The notes: generated by a model not told the origin, from the sequence alone. A stretch of DNA of 64,000 bases from DASXHD01 sp036488725 (GCA_036488725.1 DASXHD010000006.1:1-64000), one strand, 5' to 3'; numbered from the stretch's first letter, positions 27,317 to 36,523 are shown. Program-made: numbers and translations.

Positions 27317-28117
27317 TCATGATCGATACGGCGGTGCGGGCGCTTCGAGACGTTCGCGGGCGCGCACGCCGAAGGCGTCGGTCGAGCACGCGGCCGCCGC
27401 GCGCTCCCATGCGCCCCGCGCTTCGTCCTGGCGGCCGAGCGCGTGAAACGCCTCGCCGAGATAAAACGCGCGCGCGCATTGATGGTGCGGCGTGCCGCCA
27501 CGCGCGTAGGCCTGTTCGAGCGGGTCGATGGCCTCGCTCGGCTCGCCCGCGACGACCAGCGCTGCGCCGAGCGTTCCGAGCTGGCAGCTGCGCAAATCGT
27601 CGATGTGCTCGGGCGCAGCGTCCACGGCGACCGTCTCCATCGATTCACGCACGATCGCAACCGCGCGCGCCCCGTCTCCGGTTTGCACGAGCGACCACGC
27701 GAGGTTGTTCAGCAACGCGGGAAGGAGCGGTTTGCGAATGTGTCGTCGATCGATCGACTCGAGGATCCGGCGCGCGTCGGCGAAGCGCCCTTGGAGCACG
27801 AGCAACGTTCCTTCGTGCATGCGCATCAGCTCGATGCCCGAAGCCGACCGGGCGTAGACGCCGCGAAGCTCGGCGACGAGCCGATGCGCTTCGCCGAACG
27901 ACGCGTCCGTCATGAGCGCGTAGAGCCGGACGAATGCGCGGCGGGCGACGAGCCGATTCGCGAACCTTTGGAACGGCCGCAGCACGAGCAAACAAACGAA
28001 CACGGTGACCCACGCGAGAATCAGTCCGCCGCGCCGACCCGCAGCGAGCGCCGCCGCGACGACGAGCGCGTACGTCATCCACCGAACGAGCTGGAGCTGC
28101 CGTCGAACGCTCACCAC
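27317..28117 (-). CDS. membrane-anchored TPR-like protein
   Basis: 266 residues from a GTG at 28117. One or two N-terminal membrane segments (YALVVAAALAAGRRGGLILAWVTVFVCLLVL, residues about 15-47) are followed by helix-pair repeats of the TPR type: GTLLVLQGRFADARRILESID, LNNLAWSLVQTGDGARAVAIVRE, LGTLGAALVVAGEPSEAIDPLEQAY and LGEAFHALGRQDEARGAWERAA. The repeats should face the cytoplasm or periplasm and bind a protein partner. Function unknown. Confidence 0.82.
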   Translation of the reverse strand: MVSVRRQLQLVRWMTYALVVAAALAAGRRGGLILAWVTVFVCLLVLRPFQRFANRLVARRAFVRLYALMTDASFGEAHRLVAELRGVYARSASGIELMRMHEGTLLVLQGRFADARRILESIDRRHIRKPLLPALLNNLAWSLVQTGDGARAVAIVRESMETVAVDAAPEHIDDLRSCQLGTLGAALVVAGEPSEAIDPLEQAYARGGTPHHQCARAFYLGEAFHALGRQDEARGAWERAAAACSTDAFGVRARERLEAPAPPYRS

Positions 28118-28140
28118 GCGATTCTACGTCGGCGAGCGCG

Positions 28141-30294
28141 CTACTTCCCCTGCAGGTCGAATTGCTCGAGGTGATATTCCTTGCGCGGCTGCACCATGAT
28201 TTTGCGCATGTACTTGTTCTCGGCGACAGCGAGCGCTTCTTTTTCGGGCCCGGTGAGCAAGTCGGCGACCGCGGGGTGCGCGTTCACGATGATCGTGTAG
28301 CCCGGGAGATCCCGCCGGCGCCGGCGGATCTCGCGCAAGATCTCGTACGCGATCGTCTCCTTCGATTGGAGCTGCCCGGTGCCGTCGCAATAAAAGCACG
28401 GCTCGTGCAGCATGCGCCCGAGCGACTCGCGCGTTCGCTTGCGCGTCATCTCGATGAGCCCGAGCTCCGAAATGCGATTGAGCGTCGTCTTCGCTTTGTC
28501 CTTTTGCAGGACGTCCTCGAGCGTGCGCCGCACTTTTTCGCGGTGCGCCGCTTTTTCCATGTCGATCAAATCGAGGATGATGAGGCCGCCGATATTTCGG
28601 AATCGCAGCTGATAAGCGATTTCGTGAACGGCCTCCAAGTTGGTTTTGAGGATCGTCTCCTCCATGTCCTTGGAGCCCTTGCCGACGAATCGACCGGTAT
28701 TCACGTCGATCGCGGTGAGCGCTTCGGCTTGATCGATGATCAAATAACCGCCGCTCGGGAGCGGGACTTTGCGCGAGAGCGCGCGTTGGATTTCGTCCTC
28801 GATGCCGTACTCGTCGAAGATCGGCTCGCTGCCTTGATAGAGCTCGATGTCTTTGATGCGATCGGGCGCGAACATCTCGACGAAGCGAATGAGCCGTTCG
28901 TATTGCTGCTTGTCGTCGATGACGATTTGATCGACTTCGTCGGTGAAGAGATCGCGCGCGGTCTTCAAGACGAGGTCGAGCTCGCTCATGAGCACGGCCG
29001 GCGCGCGCGGCGTCTCGGCTTTTTTCTTGGCGATTTCGCCCCAGACGCGAACGAGATAACCGACGTCGGCCTTGAGCTGTTTCTTCGTGAGGCCCTCGGC
29101 GACCGTGCGCACGATGAGGCCGCCGGTCGGGGGCTTCATCATCTCGATCGCTTCGCGCAGGCGCGCGCGCTCTTGATCGCTGCCGATGCGCTTCGAGATG
29201 CCGATGTGCTCGACCGTCGGAACGTAGACGACGTAACGGCCCGGCAGCGAGACGTGCGACGTGCAGCGCGCGCCTTTGGTGCCGATCGGATCTTTCGAGA
29301 CCTGAACGATGATCTCCTGGCCCTCTTTGACGACCTCGCGAATCGGCGTCGATTTCGAGATGCGGAGCGGCGACGGAGCTTGGCGCGGCTTGTTGCGGCG
29401 ATCGCGATCCTGATCGCGACCTCCGCGATCGCCGCGTCCACGACCTCGTCCGCGTCCTCGTCCTCGACCGCGTCCGCGATCGCCTCCGCGGCCTTCGCGC
29501 TCACGCGGCGCCGCGGCACGCGGAACAGGCTCGCCCGGCTCGCTCACGGTGAAACCAGGAAGCCCCGCGAAATCGTCATCGTCGGCCGCGGGCGCAGCGG
29601 CCGCCACCGCGGGCGCGGACGTCGGGATCGCCGGCATCGACGACGGCTCTTCGCTCGCCGGCTCGTCGCCCCAGCCCTCGTCCGGCGCCGCCTCGTCTTC
29701 GGCGTCTTCGGCTTCGGCGGCGCTCGCGGCTTCTTCTTCGGCGTCGGCTTCGGCCTCCGCTTCGGCGAGCTCGTTCTCGACCGCGGCGATCTCCGCCGGG
29801 CTCGCGTCCGCCGTCTCTTCGGTGACCGCCGCGGTGTCGACGTCGGTCTCGGCCTCGGCGACGACGGCCGCATCGCTGTCGGTCAGCGGCCCGCTCGCAA
29901 GTCCGTCGACCGGCGCGGGCGGCGCGGTTTCGATTTCCGCTTCGGTCTCGGTGTCGAGCTCTTCGTTGCCGGTCACCTCGGGCCCGCCTTCGGGGGCGTC
30001 CTCGTCGCGCGCTTGCTTGCGTGTACCCTGCAAGTAAGTGTCGAAGTCGGCAGGCCGAATCAAATCTTCGACGTGCAAGAACGCAGCGCGCTCCTGCCCG
30101 ATGTCGATGAACGCCGCTTGGAGACCGGGCAAGACCCGCGTCACTCTGCCCAAGTAGACGTTGCCGACCGTGCTCGGCTGCGAGCTCGACCCCCGACGCT
30201 CGATGTGGAGCTCGGCGATGATTCCGTCTTCAATGAGCGCGACCCGCGTCTCGCGGATGTCCACGCTGATGACCAAAATATTTTTCGCAGACAT
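28141..30294 (-). CDS. ribonuclease E/G family protein with long insertion in the S1 domain
   Basis: 717 residues from the ATG at 30294 (MSAKNILVISVDIRETRVALIEDG). The S1 domain starts at about residue 45 (GNVYLGRVTRVLPGLQAAFIDIG). It is interrupted at about 91-313 by an Ala/Glu/Asp-rich stretch and an Arg/Gly tract (about 268-300), then resumes with the 5'-sensor and catalytic parts: DQAEALTAIDVNTGRFVG and ILDLIDMEKAAHREKV supply the metal aspartates. The zinc-link CFYCDGTG is present. It cleaves single-stranded RNA, and the insertion is a plausible degradosome or RNA scaffold. It is divergent from the ABC transporter genes, with the SRP RNA gene in between. Confidence 0.94.
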   Translation of the reverse strand: MSAKNILVISVDIRETRVALIEDGIIAELHIERRGSSSQPSTVGNVYLGRVTRVLPGLQAAFIDIGQERAAFLHVEDLIRPADFDTYLQGTRKQARDEDAPEGGPEVTGNEELDTETEAEIETAPPAPVDGLASGPLTDSDAAVVAEAETDVDTAAVTEETADASPAEIAAVENELAEAEAEADAEEEAASAAEAEDAEDEAAPDEGWGDEPASEEPSSMPAIPTSAPAVAAAAPAADDDDFAGLPGFTVSEPGEPVPRAAAPREREGRGGDRGRGRGRGRGRGRGRGDRGGRDQDRDRRNKPRQAPSPLRISKSTPIREVVKEGQEIIVQVSKDPIGTKGARCTSHVSLPGRYVVYVPTVEHIGISKRIGSDQERARLREAIEMMKPPTGGLIVRTVAEGLTKKQLKADVGYLVRVWGEIAKKKAETPRAPAVLMSELDLVLKTARDLFTDEVDQIVIDDKQQYERLIRFVEMFAPDRIKDIELYQGSEPIFDEYGIEDEIQRALSRKVPLPSGGYLIIDQAEALTAIDVNTGRFVGKGSKDMEETILKTNLEAVHEIAYQLRFRNIGGLIILDLIDMEKAAHREKVRRTLEDVLQKDKAKTTLNRISELGLIEMTRKRTRESLGRMLHEPCFYCDGTGQLQSKETIAYEILREIRRRRRDLPGYTIIVNAHPAVADLLTGPEKEALAVAENKYMRKIMVQPRKEYHLEQFDLQGK

Positions 30295-30606
30295 TGTCCC
30301 CGGAAAAGCAGCCTGGCGAAACGCGCCGGCCGCAGAAGCTTGAGTTGGAATTACGAGAAACGCTCCGGATGCGCACGCGAACGTGGGCGTCAACGGAGCA
30401 GGAAAACTTCGGGACAAGTGTCCCTGGCGGCTGCTTTAGCGCCTTCGAGCCTTAAAGGCAAAGGCCCCATCACACCCTTCCACGCTACCGTTGCTCCCTC
30501 TCGGGCCTGGCGGGGTTCACGCTTCCGAGTCGATGAGGCCGCATGTGGGATTGGGAACAATCCCGCTGTCGACTTCGTAACACTTGCGAACTAAAAAGGG
30601 AACCCC
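30295..30606. other. 312-bp gap holding SRP RNA gene and divergent promoters
   Basis: Apart from the SRP RNA, the gap contains the presumed promoter of the RNase E/G gene (30295-30440) and of the permease at 30607. There is also an inverted repeat GGGATTG-GGAA-CAATCCC at 30548-30565 just upstream of the RNA. No protein-coding frame is convincing. Confidence 0.7.
30455..30545 (-). ncRNA. ffs: signal recognition particle RNA (small bacterial SRP RNA)
   Basis: On the minus strand the sequence contains GTGAACCCCGCCAGG, then CCCGAGAGGGAGCAACGG and TAGCG, the conserved domain IV of SRP RNA (asymmetric loop plus symmetric loop, capped by a GNRA tetraloop, here GAGA where E. coli has GGAA). Closing arms GGCCTCATC (30540-30532) and GATGGGGCC (30471-30463) pair with one G-U. 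The RNA binds Ffh for membrane-protein targeting. The ends are approximate because no terminator with a clear T-run is seen. Confidence 0.88.
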
Positions 30607-31518
30607 GTGAGCCCCGCAACCGAAATTGCCCTCGTCGCCGGCCGTGAGCTCAAAAAGAGCATCCGCAGCGTGAAGGGCATCATCCTCGGCATTTTGACGC
30701 TGCTCGGAAGTTTCCTGGCGGTGCTCATCTGCATTTGGCTCGAGTCCGGCGTGCGCGAGAAAATCGGCGGCGCCGGGACCGAGGCGTTCCAAGACGCGTA
30801 CGAAAAGGGCGCGGTGAAAGCGGGCGCCGACCCCGCGGTCGCGCACTACGTCGCGCACATGCCGATTTCGCTCATCACCTTTTTGAAGGTGCTGGTCTGG
30901 GTCGGCCCGCTGCTCGTCGCGCTGCTCGGCTTCGACTCGGTCAGCGGGGACCTGCAGCATCGCGGCGTTCGTTACTGGACGGTGCGCTCGCGGCGCTGGT
31001 CGTACCTGCTCGGGAAATTTTTCGGGCTCTGGGGCATCGTCTCGATCGTCACCGCGACGCTGATGATTCTCTCGAGCCTCGCGGTTCTGATTCGCGGCTA
31101 CATCACCATCGGTGACTTTTTCACCTGGGGCGTTCGCTGCTGGCTGATTTCGGCGTTCATCGTCGGCACGTGGACGTCGGTCGCGATCTTCGTGAGCTCG
31201 CGATTCAAGACGCCGCTGCTCGCGCTGCTGACGACGTTCGGCGCGTTCTTTTGCATGTGGCTGCCGGGCTTCATCGGCTGGGCGATGCGCTGGGGCTCGG
31301 CGCTCTCGTCGCAGGGCGATTCGCCGGAGGCGCAGGCCGCCGCGAGCTCGGTCGTCAGCAACATTCGCTGGTACGAATATCTCTACCCGAACGGCTACGA
31401 CGATCTCTTGCTCTCGCCGAAGCCGATGCACGTCGCGGCCGGCCTCGGCGCGTGCGCGCTCTACATGATCGTGTTCGTGGGGCTCGCCTCGGCGCTCTTC
31501 GCGAAGAAGGACGTGTGA
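30607..31518 (+). CDS. ABC-2 type transporter permease
   Basis: 303 residues with a GTG start preceded by AAGGGAA. Six predicted membrane segments, including a first helix (GIILGILTLLGSFLAVLICIWL), then after a periplasmic loop LITFLKVLVWVGPLLVALLGFDSVSGDLQHRGVRYWTVRSRRW, which is the typical ABC-2 permease phrase. It is coupled to its ATPase by a 1-nt overlap (TGATG). The substrate is unknown. Confidence 0.9.
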   Translation: MSPATEIALVAGRELKKSIRSVKGIILGILTLLGSFLAVLICIWLESGVREKIGGAGTEAFQDAYEKGAVKAGADPAVAHYVAHMPISLITFLKVLVWVGPLLVALLGFDSVSGDLQHRGVRYWTVRSRRWSYLLGKFFGLWGIVSIVTATLMILSSLAVLIRGYITIGDFFTWGVRCWLISAFIVGTWTSVAIFVSSRFKTPLLALLTTFGAFFCMWLPGFIGWAMRWGSALSSQGDSPEAQAAASSVVSNIRWYEYLYPNGYDDLLLSPKPMHVAAGLGACALYMIVFVGLASALFAKKDV

Positions 31519-32561
31519 TGACCGCCGAGCCCGTCACGCCCGAGGAAAAAGCGCCGGAAGAAAAGGCGCCCGAGCCCGCGGCGAAGAAGAAGAAATCCCA
31601 CGAATCGGCGGTCAAGCTCGCGAAGGTGACCAAGCGCTTCGGCGACAAGCTCGCCGTCGACGAGCTCACGCTCAACATTCGCGCCGGCTGGATTTACGGC
31701 CTGATCGGACCGAACGGCGCCGGCAAGACGACGACCTTTTCGATGATGGCCGGTTACCTCGAGCCGACGAGCGGCCAGGTCGAGGTGCTCGGATTTTCAT
31801 CGCGCAGCGTCGACGAGCTGCGCGGGCGCCTCGGGGTCCTCCCGCAAGACGCGCTCTTGCCCGCGCTCGATCGCGTCGGCGAATTTTTGATTCACATGGC
31901 GCGCCTCCAGGGCATGGAGAAAATCAAAGCCATCGCCGCCGCGCGCGACGTCTTGCGCGAGGTGGGCGGTCTCGATTGGTGGGACATGCGCTGCGGCACG
32001 CTCTCGCACGGCATGGCCAAGCGCGTTGCGCTCGCGCAGGCGCTCCTCGGAAACCCCGACGTCGTCTTGCTCGACGAGCCGACCGCCGGCCTCGATCCGC
32101 GCGTCGCTTACGAAGTTCGCCAGCTCGTGAAGGGCCTCAAAGGCAAGTGCACCGTGGTCATCTCGAGCCACAACTTGCAAGAGCTCGAAGAGGTTTGCGA
32201 CGCGGCGGCCATCCTCGATCACGGCAAGCTCATCGCGTCGGGCACGATCGCCGAGCTCACCGCCGCGAGCGAAGAGATTCACGTTCGCATCGGCCGCACG
32301 TCCAAGGCGCAAGTCGCCGCCGGCGCCGCGAAGTCGCCGGCGCTCCCGCTCGACGCCATCCGGCAGATCCCCGGCGTGACGCGCTACGAGTGGGACGAGG
32401 AACGGCGCGATCTCGGCGTCTTCTTCGAGCGAAAACAAACCGACGCCGAGACGGTCATCGGCCAAGTGCTCTGGGCGCTCCTCAACGCGCAAGTCCGCAT
32501 CAGCGGCGTCACGAAGGGCCGCGGCCTCGAGCAGCGCGTGATGGATCTGACGGACGAGTAG
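31518..32561 (+). CDS. ABC transporter ATP-binding protein (ABC-2 partner)
   Basis: 347 residues. An unusual N-terminal tail of about 28 residues rich in Pro/Glu/Lys precedes the ATPase: VTKRFGDKLAVDELTLNI, Walker A GPNGAGKTTT, LPQD, signature LSHGMAKRVALAQALL, Walker B VVLLDEPTAGLDP, and switch SSHNLQELEEVCD. The signature serine is followed by His (LSHGM), a minor variant seen in this group. A C-terminal extension of about 90 residues completes it. It forms one transporter with the permease just upstream. Confidence 0.93.
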   Translation: MTAEPVTPEEKAPEEKAPEPAAKKKKSHESAVKLAKVTKRFGDKLAVDELTLNIRAGWIYGLIGPNGAGKTTTFSMMAGYLEPTSGQVEVLGFSSRSVDELRGRLGVLPQDALLPALDRVGEFLIHMARLQGMEKIKAIAAARDVLREVGGLDWWDMRCGTLSHGMAKRVALAQALLGNPDVVLLDEPTAGLDPRVAYEVRQLVKGLKGKCTVVISSHNLQELEEVCDAAAILDHGKLIASGTIAELTAASEEIHVRIGRTSKAQVAAGAAKSPALPLDAIRQIPGVTRYEWDEERRDLGVFFERKQTDAETVIGQVLWALLNAQVRISGVTKGRGLEQRVMDLTDE

Positions 32562-32567
32562 CTCTCT

Positions 32568-33287
32568 CTAGAGCTTCGCGTTCAGCGGGTCGTACTTGTT
32601 GCCGCCTTTGTGAAACGGCGTGTGCGACGGGTGCCACGCGGCGGGCGCGTGATACGAGTCGCGCGCTTTGCGCTTCGACTCCCAATTTTTTTCGTGCGTC
32701 TTGTCGAGATCGGCGAGCTGCTTTTTCTGCTCTTCGCTGAGCGTGCTCGCGGGCGAGGGCGTGTCGGTCGGCGGGGGCGGCGGCGTGACTTGCGGCGGAG
32801 GCTGCGCGGCGTTCGCGACCGAAGCGCCGACTGCGTCGGGCGATGCGCTCGCGCCCATGCGCGACGCGCCGAACGCCATCGCGCCGATCGCGAGCACGGC
32901 GACGCCGGCGATCGCGGCGTAGGTTCCTTTGCGCGATTTTTTGAACGGGCTCATGTCGAGCTCGTCCGTGTCGATCTCGGAGACGACGGGACGCGTCGAG
33001 TAGAGCGCCTGCTGCGCTTGGAGCTGCGGCGCATACGCGGGCACCGCGCCGTACGAAACGGGCGACGGCGTCGCGCTGGGGACGGGCACGGGCGCGGGCG
33101 CGGCCGGCTCGTCGCCGCCGAGCTCGTCGCGAAGCTTCGCCCACTTGCTCGCGCCGTCGCGTCGGACGAACGTTTCTTCGTCGATCGAGCCGTCTTGATA
33201 GGCCGCGTCGAGCTCGTCGAGCGTCATCGCGCGAACCGCGCCGTTCTGCAGTTGAACGAGCCAGATCTCTTCGTCGTGCTGGTCCAT
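32568..33287 (-). CDS. GYF_2-like domain membrane protein
   Basis: 239 residues. The N-terminus EIWLVQLQNGAVRAMTLDELDAAYQDGSIDEETFVRRDGASKWAKL is a GYF_2/DUF4339-type domain (about 50 residues). A Pro/Ala-rich linker, one membrane helix (YAAIAGVAVLAIGAMAFGA) and a Pro-rich and Lys-rich tail follow. Similar proteins in Myxococcota act as protein-protein adaptors. It is convergent with the ABC ATPase, 6 bp away. Confidence 0.8.
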   Translation of the reverse strand: MDQHDEEIWLVQLQNGAVRAMTLDELDAAYQDGSIDEETFVRRDGASKWAKLRDELGGDEPAAPAPVPVPSATPSPVSYGAVPAYAPQLQAQQALYSTRPVVSEIDTDELDMSPFKKSRKGTYAAIAGVAVLAIGAMAFGASRMGASASPDAVGASVANAAQPPPQVTPPPPPTDTPSPASTLSEEQKKQLADLDKTHEKNWESKRKARDSYHAPAAWHPSHTPFHKGGNKYDPLNAKL

Positions 33288-33398
33288 GACGAAACTCTAC
33301 CGATGGCTCGTCCGCGCAAAAGGCTAAAACCACCTAAAATCAGCCCGAAAGCAGCATGGACGAAAGAATGCGGGGTTGGTGCATGTAGAATTGCGGGG

Positions 33399-33743
33399 AT
33401 GATGCAACGGACACGGTGGATCATGCTCGCATCAGTCATGAGCGCCCCGCTTTTTGCGCTGCTCGCTTGCAAGCGAAGCGACGAAACGAACGGCGCCGGC
33501 GAGACGCTGAGCGCGACCGCCGCGCCGGCCCCCATGCCGACGCTCGAGATGAGCTCCCCGTTCGGCATCGGCGACGTGCTCGGTGATGCGTCGGATCCGG
33601 AAAATCCGCTCTTTCTTCTCTCGCACCTCGACGCGTCCGAGCTGAACGCGCTGATGGCCGAGGGCGGGCCGGTCGAGCAAGCGATGAGCGGGCGAGGCGA
33701 CGCCGGCTTTCGTGCGAAGCCACAGCGGAGACGGGATCCCTAA
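33399..33743 (+). CDS. small lipoprotein, unknown function
   Basis: 114 residues. Two adjacent ATG codons (33399 and 33402) share the frame. The signal is MQRTRWIMLASVMSAPLFALLAC, a clear lipobox ending at Cys24. The mature protein is short and polar, with no recognised domain. It is probably anchored in the outer membrane. Confidence 0.7.
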   Translation: MMQRTRWIMLASVMSAPLFALLACKRSDETNGAGETLSATAAPAPMPTLEMSSPFGIGDVLGDASDPENPLFLLSHLDASELNALMAEGGPVEQAMSGRGDAGFRAKPQRRRDP

Positions 33744-33784
33744 CGCGCTTGCTACGCGGGTTTCGAGTCGCGTAGACGTGCGAT

Positions 33785-35104
33785 GTGTGGTGGCCGAAAT
33801 GGTGCTCGGCGGGCTGGCACGTCCTCGCGCTCTTCGCTCTCGTCGGCGCATGCCTCGTCGTCGCTTACGTTCACGTGACGCCGTTCGACCAGCGCACGCA
33901 CGACGTCGGCGCGCACCTGCGTTACATCGAGCTCGTCGAGCAGCGGCACGCGATCCCGAGCGGCGATGCATGCTGGGAATGTCACCAGCCGCCGCTCTAC
34001 TACGTGATCGCGGCGCGCGTGCTTCACGCCGGAAAATGGCCGCTCCCGGACGAGCACTCGCTTCACGACGCGTCCGGAGCTCGCGCACTCCAGGCGGTCG
34101 CCGCCGCGCTCGGCTTCCTCACGCTGCTCTTTTGGTTGGCGACGATCCGCATCGCGTGCTCCACGACGTACGAGCGTGTCGTCGCGAGCGCGCTCGCGAC
34201 TTTCGCGCCCGCGCTCCTCATCGAAGGGTGCAAGGTCGGAAACGATCCGCTCGTCATTTGTTTCGCGAGCGGCGCGTTGTGGCAGCTCGTGAGCTGGCGC
34301 GCGTCCGATCGCGCGCGCCATTTGGCGTTCGCGGGAGCGTTCGCGGCGCTCGCGATTCAAGCCAAGGCGAACGGGCTCGCGATCGCGGCCATCGTGCTCG
34401 CTTCGGTTTTGGCCGCGTTTCTTTCTCGCCCTGATCGCCGCGCTCCGCGGTTTTTCTGGGGCGCCGGCGCGTGCGTCGGGCTGATGGGCGCTTCGCTCGG
34501 TCTCTTCGAGTACGTCGTCGTTCACTTCAAGAACGGCATGACGCACCCGAGCTGGAGCGGCCTGCGCGCGCAGTACGGCTTGAACAACCGGTGGCAGGAT
34601 TTCTTCACGTTCGATCCCTCGACCTTCGCGCGCAACCCGTGGGTTCACTTCGACGCGGGCCCCGCGCGCGATGAGTTTTGGAACTACCTGCTCCGTTCGA
34701 GCCTCTTCGGCGAATACGGCACGGCGGACGTCGCCACGACGGCGTTCGCGTACACGCTCGTCGGAATCACCGTCGTGCTCGCGGTCTTCGCGCTCGCCGG
34801 CCTCGTCTCGTGCGTCAGGCGCGCGTTCGGTCACGACCGTCACGGCGAACGCGAGCTCGTGCTCGCGGCCTTCGGATACCTCGGGTTTCTTGCCTCGCTT
34901 CGTCTCGTCGCCCCGTTCGCGGTGCACAACGACTTTCGTTTCATCGTGCCCTTCGTCGTGCCGTACGCGACGATGACGGCCGTCGCGCTGGGTCGCGTCC
35001 GCGCGAAGCTCGGCCACCGTCGGCCGTACCTCGCGATGTTTCCGGCCTGGCTCGTCGCGGTCTACTGCGTCGCTTCGCTGCGCGTCACGATTTACTGGAC
35101 GTGA
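33785..35104 (+). CDS. GT-C-type membrane glycosyltransferase (PMT/ArnT-like), putative
   Basis: 439 residues with about nine membrane segments. The first loop has DQRTHDVGAHLRYIELVEQRHAIPSGDACWECHQPPLYYVIAARVLH, the polyprenol-sugar transferase layout: an acidic residue in loop 1 and a WxxxxPPLYYxI phrase in loop 2 (ArnT/PMT superfamily). There is no partner gene to define the substrate. The GTG start is at 33785. The 3' end overlaps the convergent SGNH gene by 13 bp. Confidence 0.8.
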   Translation: MWWPKWCSAGWHVLALFALVGACLVVAYVHVTPFDQRTHDVGAHLRYIELVEQRHAIPSGDACWECHQPPLYYVIAARVLHAGKWPLPDEHSLHDASGARALQAVAAALGFLTLLFWLATIRIACSTTYERVVASALATFAPALLIEGCKVGNDPLVICFASGALWQLVSWRASDRARHLAFAGAFAALAIQAKANGLAIAAIVLASVLAAFLSRPDRRAPRFFWGAGACVGLMGASLGLFEYVVVHFKNGMTHPSWSGLRAQYGLNNRWQDFFTFDPSTFARNPWVHFDAGPARDEFWNYLLRSSLFGEYGTADVATTAFAYTLVGITVVLAVFALAGLVSCVRRAFGHDRHGERELVLAAFGYLGFLASLRLVAPFAVHNDFRFIVPFVVPYATMTAVALGRVRAKLGHRRPYLAMFPAWLVAVYCVASLRVTIYWT

Positions 35105-36201
35105 TTCGTCGCCGGCAGCGCGCTCCGCACGGTCGCTTCGATCTCGTGCGCGAAGAGCTCGTGCCCCTCGGCGTTGGCGTGGTGATCGGTCGCGTCGACC
35201 CATAGCGCCTTCGGATCGTGGCCGCGAAATGCCGGCAGCGTGTCGTGAAACGCAATGTGCCGCGCGTCGAGCGCGTCGCGGATCGTCCGGTGCACGCCCT
35301 CGAACGGATAATCGCCGTCGAGGTCGGTGAGGAGCGGCCAGAGCACCACCACGAGCTTGCCGCCGCGCGCGCGCATCGTCGCGTCCATTGCGCTCAAGGC
35401 GTCGAGTGTCGCTTGCCAGCCTTCGCGATTCGCGTCGCCGAAGGCCTCTTGGTACCAGCGCGTGCTCTCGCGCGCGACCTTCGCGTCCTCGCGGCGCTCC
35501 TCGAGCAGCAGCCAGATCCGGCTCTTCCAGAATCCCGGCTGCGACGCCTCGCCTTCCATGAGCATGCGGCGCCGCTCGAGGATCCAGTCGTTGAGATACG
35601 GGTAGCGATTTTGGAATGCGGCAGACTGCTGTGGATCGTTGAGCACCATCGCGTAGACGACGACGTCCGGCTCGAGCGCCAAGCTGCGATCGAAGAGCTG
35701 TCGCATCTCCGGGAAGTTGTACCCGCGGCGGCCGCAGTCGAGCACTTCGGCCGGCGCGAGGCTGGCGCCCAGCCGCGACGAGAACGTGTCTTCCTCGCGC
35801 ACGCCCTGACCTTCGGTGAACGAGTCGCCGATGACGACGACGCGCGCGCGACCGGGAGCACGCGGAGGAATGGCGGCGCCGCGACAGAGCTCGGCCGTGT
35901 AGCGGAAGCTCACCGCGAACGGCGTCCGCTCCCAGCGCTCGTCGACCTCGGTGAGCCCCTGTTGCCGCCACGATGCGCGTTCGTCCGGTCGCCGCAGATC
36001 GATTGGAAAGTAGTCGCGAGGATTGTCGGGAAAGACGTCGAGCCCGAGCCGCTTGTCCCGCGTCTCGATGTGCCAGGGATGGGCGAAGCGCTGCGGCTGT
36101 CGATGGACGATGCGCAGCGCGATCTCGACGAAGAGGAGCGAAACGATCGTGCCGCCGGCGGCGAGCGCTGCCCGACCCAACCACCGGCGAGCGCGGCTCA
36201 T
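35092..36201 (-). CDS. SGNH/GDSL hydrolase-like protein, membrane-anchored
   Basis: 369 residues. An N-terminal membrane helix is followed by VVVIGDSFTEGQGV (block I, GDSF with the nucleophile Ser), NDPQQS-like block III, and DATDHHANAEGH (block V, Asp and His). Family members in polysaccharide loci are acetyl-esterases or O-acetyl transferases. It is the last chromosomal gene before the integrated element, and its ATG is 37 bp from the attachment repeat. Confidence 0.88.
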   Translation of the reverse strand: MSRARRWLGRAALAAGGTIVSLLFVEIALRIVHRQPQRFAHPWHIETRDKRLGLDVFPDNPRDYFPIDLRRPDERASWRQQGLTEVDERWERTPFAVSFRYTAELCRGAAIPPRAPGRARVVVIGDSFTEGQGVREEDTFSSRLGASLAPAEVLDCGRRGYNFPEMRQLFDRSLALEPDVVVYAMVLNDPQQSAAFQNRYPYLNDWILERRRMLMEGEASQPGFWKSRIWLLLEERREDAKVARESTRWYQEAFGDANREGWQATLDALSAMDATMRARGGKLVVVLWPLLTDLDGDYPFEGVHRTIRDALDARHIAFHDTLPAFRGHDPKALWVDATDHHANAEGHELFAHEIEATVRSALPATNHVQ

Positions 36202-36238
36202 CGAGCCGGCGAGTCTACAAGAGCCGCAAAAGCTTGTC

Positions 36239-36262
36239 TCAGCGGAGAGGGCGGGATTCGAA
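36239..36262 (+). repeat. left attachment repeat (attL core)
   Basis: 24 bases starting TCAGCGGAGAGGGC and ending GATTCGAA, identical to 47904-47927. From 36243 on they are the 3' end of tRNA-Ser (T-arm and acceptor) in reverse orientation. It marks the left edge of the integrated element. Confidence 0.92.
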
Positions 36263-36511
36263 TCGGACCGAACGGTAGCGCCCGGCGTCTCCTATAGTAG
36301 CGAGAACGACGCAGATCCGAGAACGCAAAGCGACGCTTGGCAACGCGGAGTTTCGGCCTCGGGAGAACCCACGATCGCCGAGCTCGAGCGGGCCATCGTG
36401 GATGCGACGCTTGCGGGCCGGATGGAGGTGGCGGAACTCTTGGCCGACCGGTTACGTGCGCGCCTTGCCGCTGAACGCGGCACCGTGGTGAAGCTGTCCG
36501 GCAAGCACTGA
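36263..36511 (+). other. orphan 3' segment of the integrase reading frame (82 codons)
   Basis: Directly after the left repeat, in the same reading frame as the integrase at the right junction, an open frame runs 82 codons to TGA at 36511. Its end reads ELERAIVDATLAGRMEVAELLADRL then RARLAAER, a charged helix of the kind that ends many tyrosine recombinases. In the excised circle it would be joined to codon 460 of the integrase. As it stands it has no ribosome site or convincing start of its own. Confidence 0.8.
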
Positions 36512-36523
36512 GCGGTAATCGAG

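Noticed and set aside
30517..31431. 304-codon frame on the minus strand opposite the ABC permease
   Set aside because: Highly charged Arg/Glu composition without motifs, and it would run over the SRP RNA. The permease on the other strand has clear membrane segments.
36243..36262. second tRNA-Ser gene at the left junction
   Set aside because: Only the last 20 bases of the tRNA are there; the anticodon and 5' half are missing. It is the attachment duplicate.
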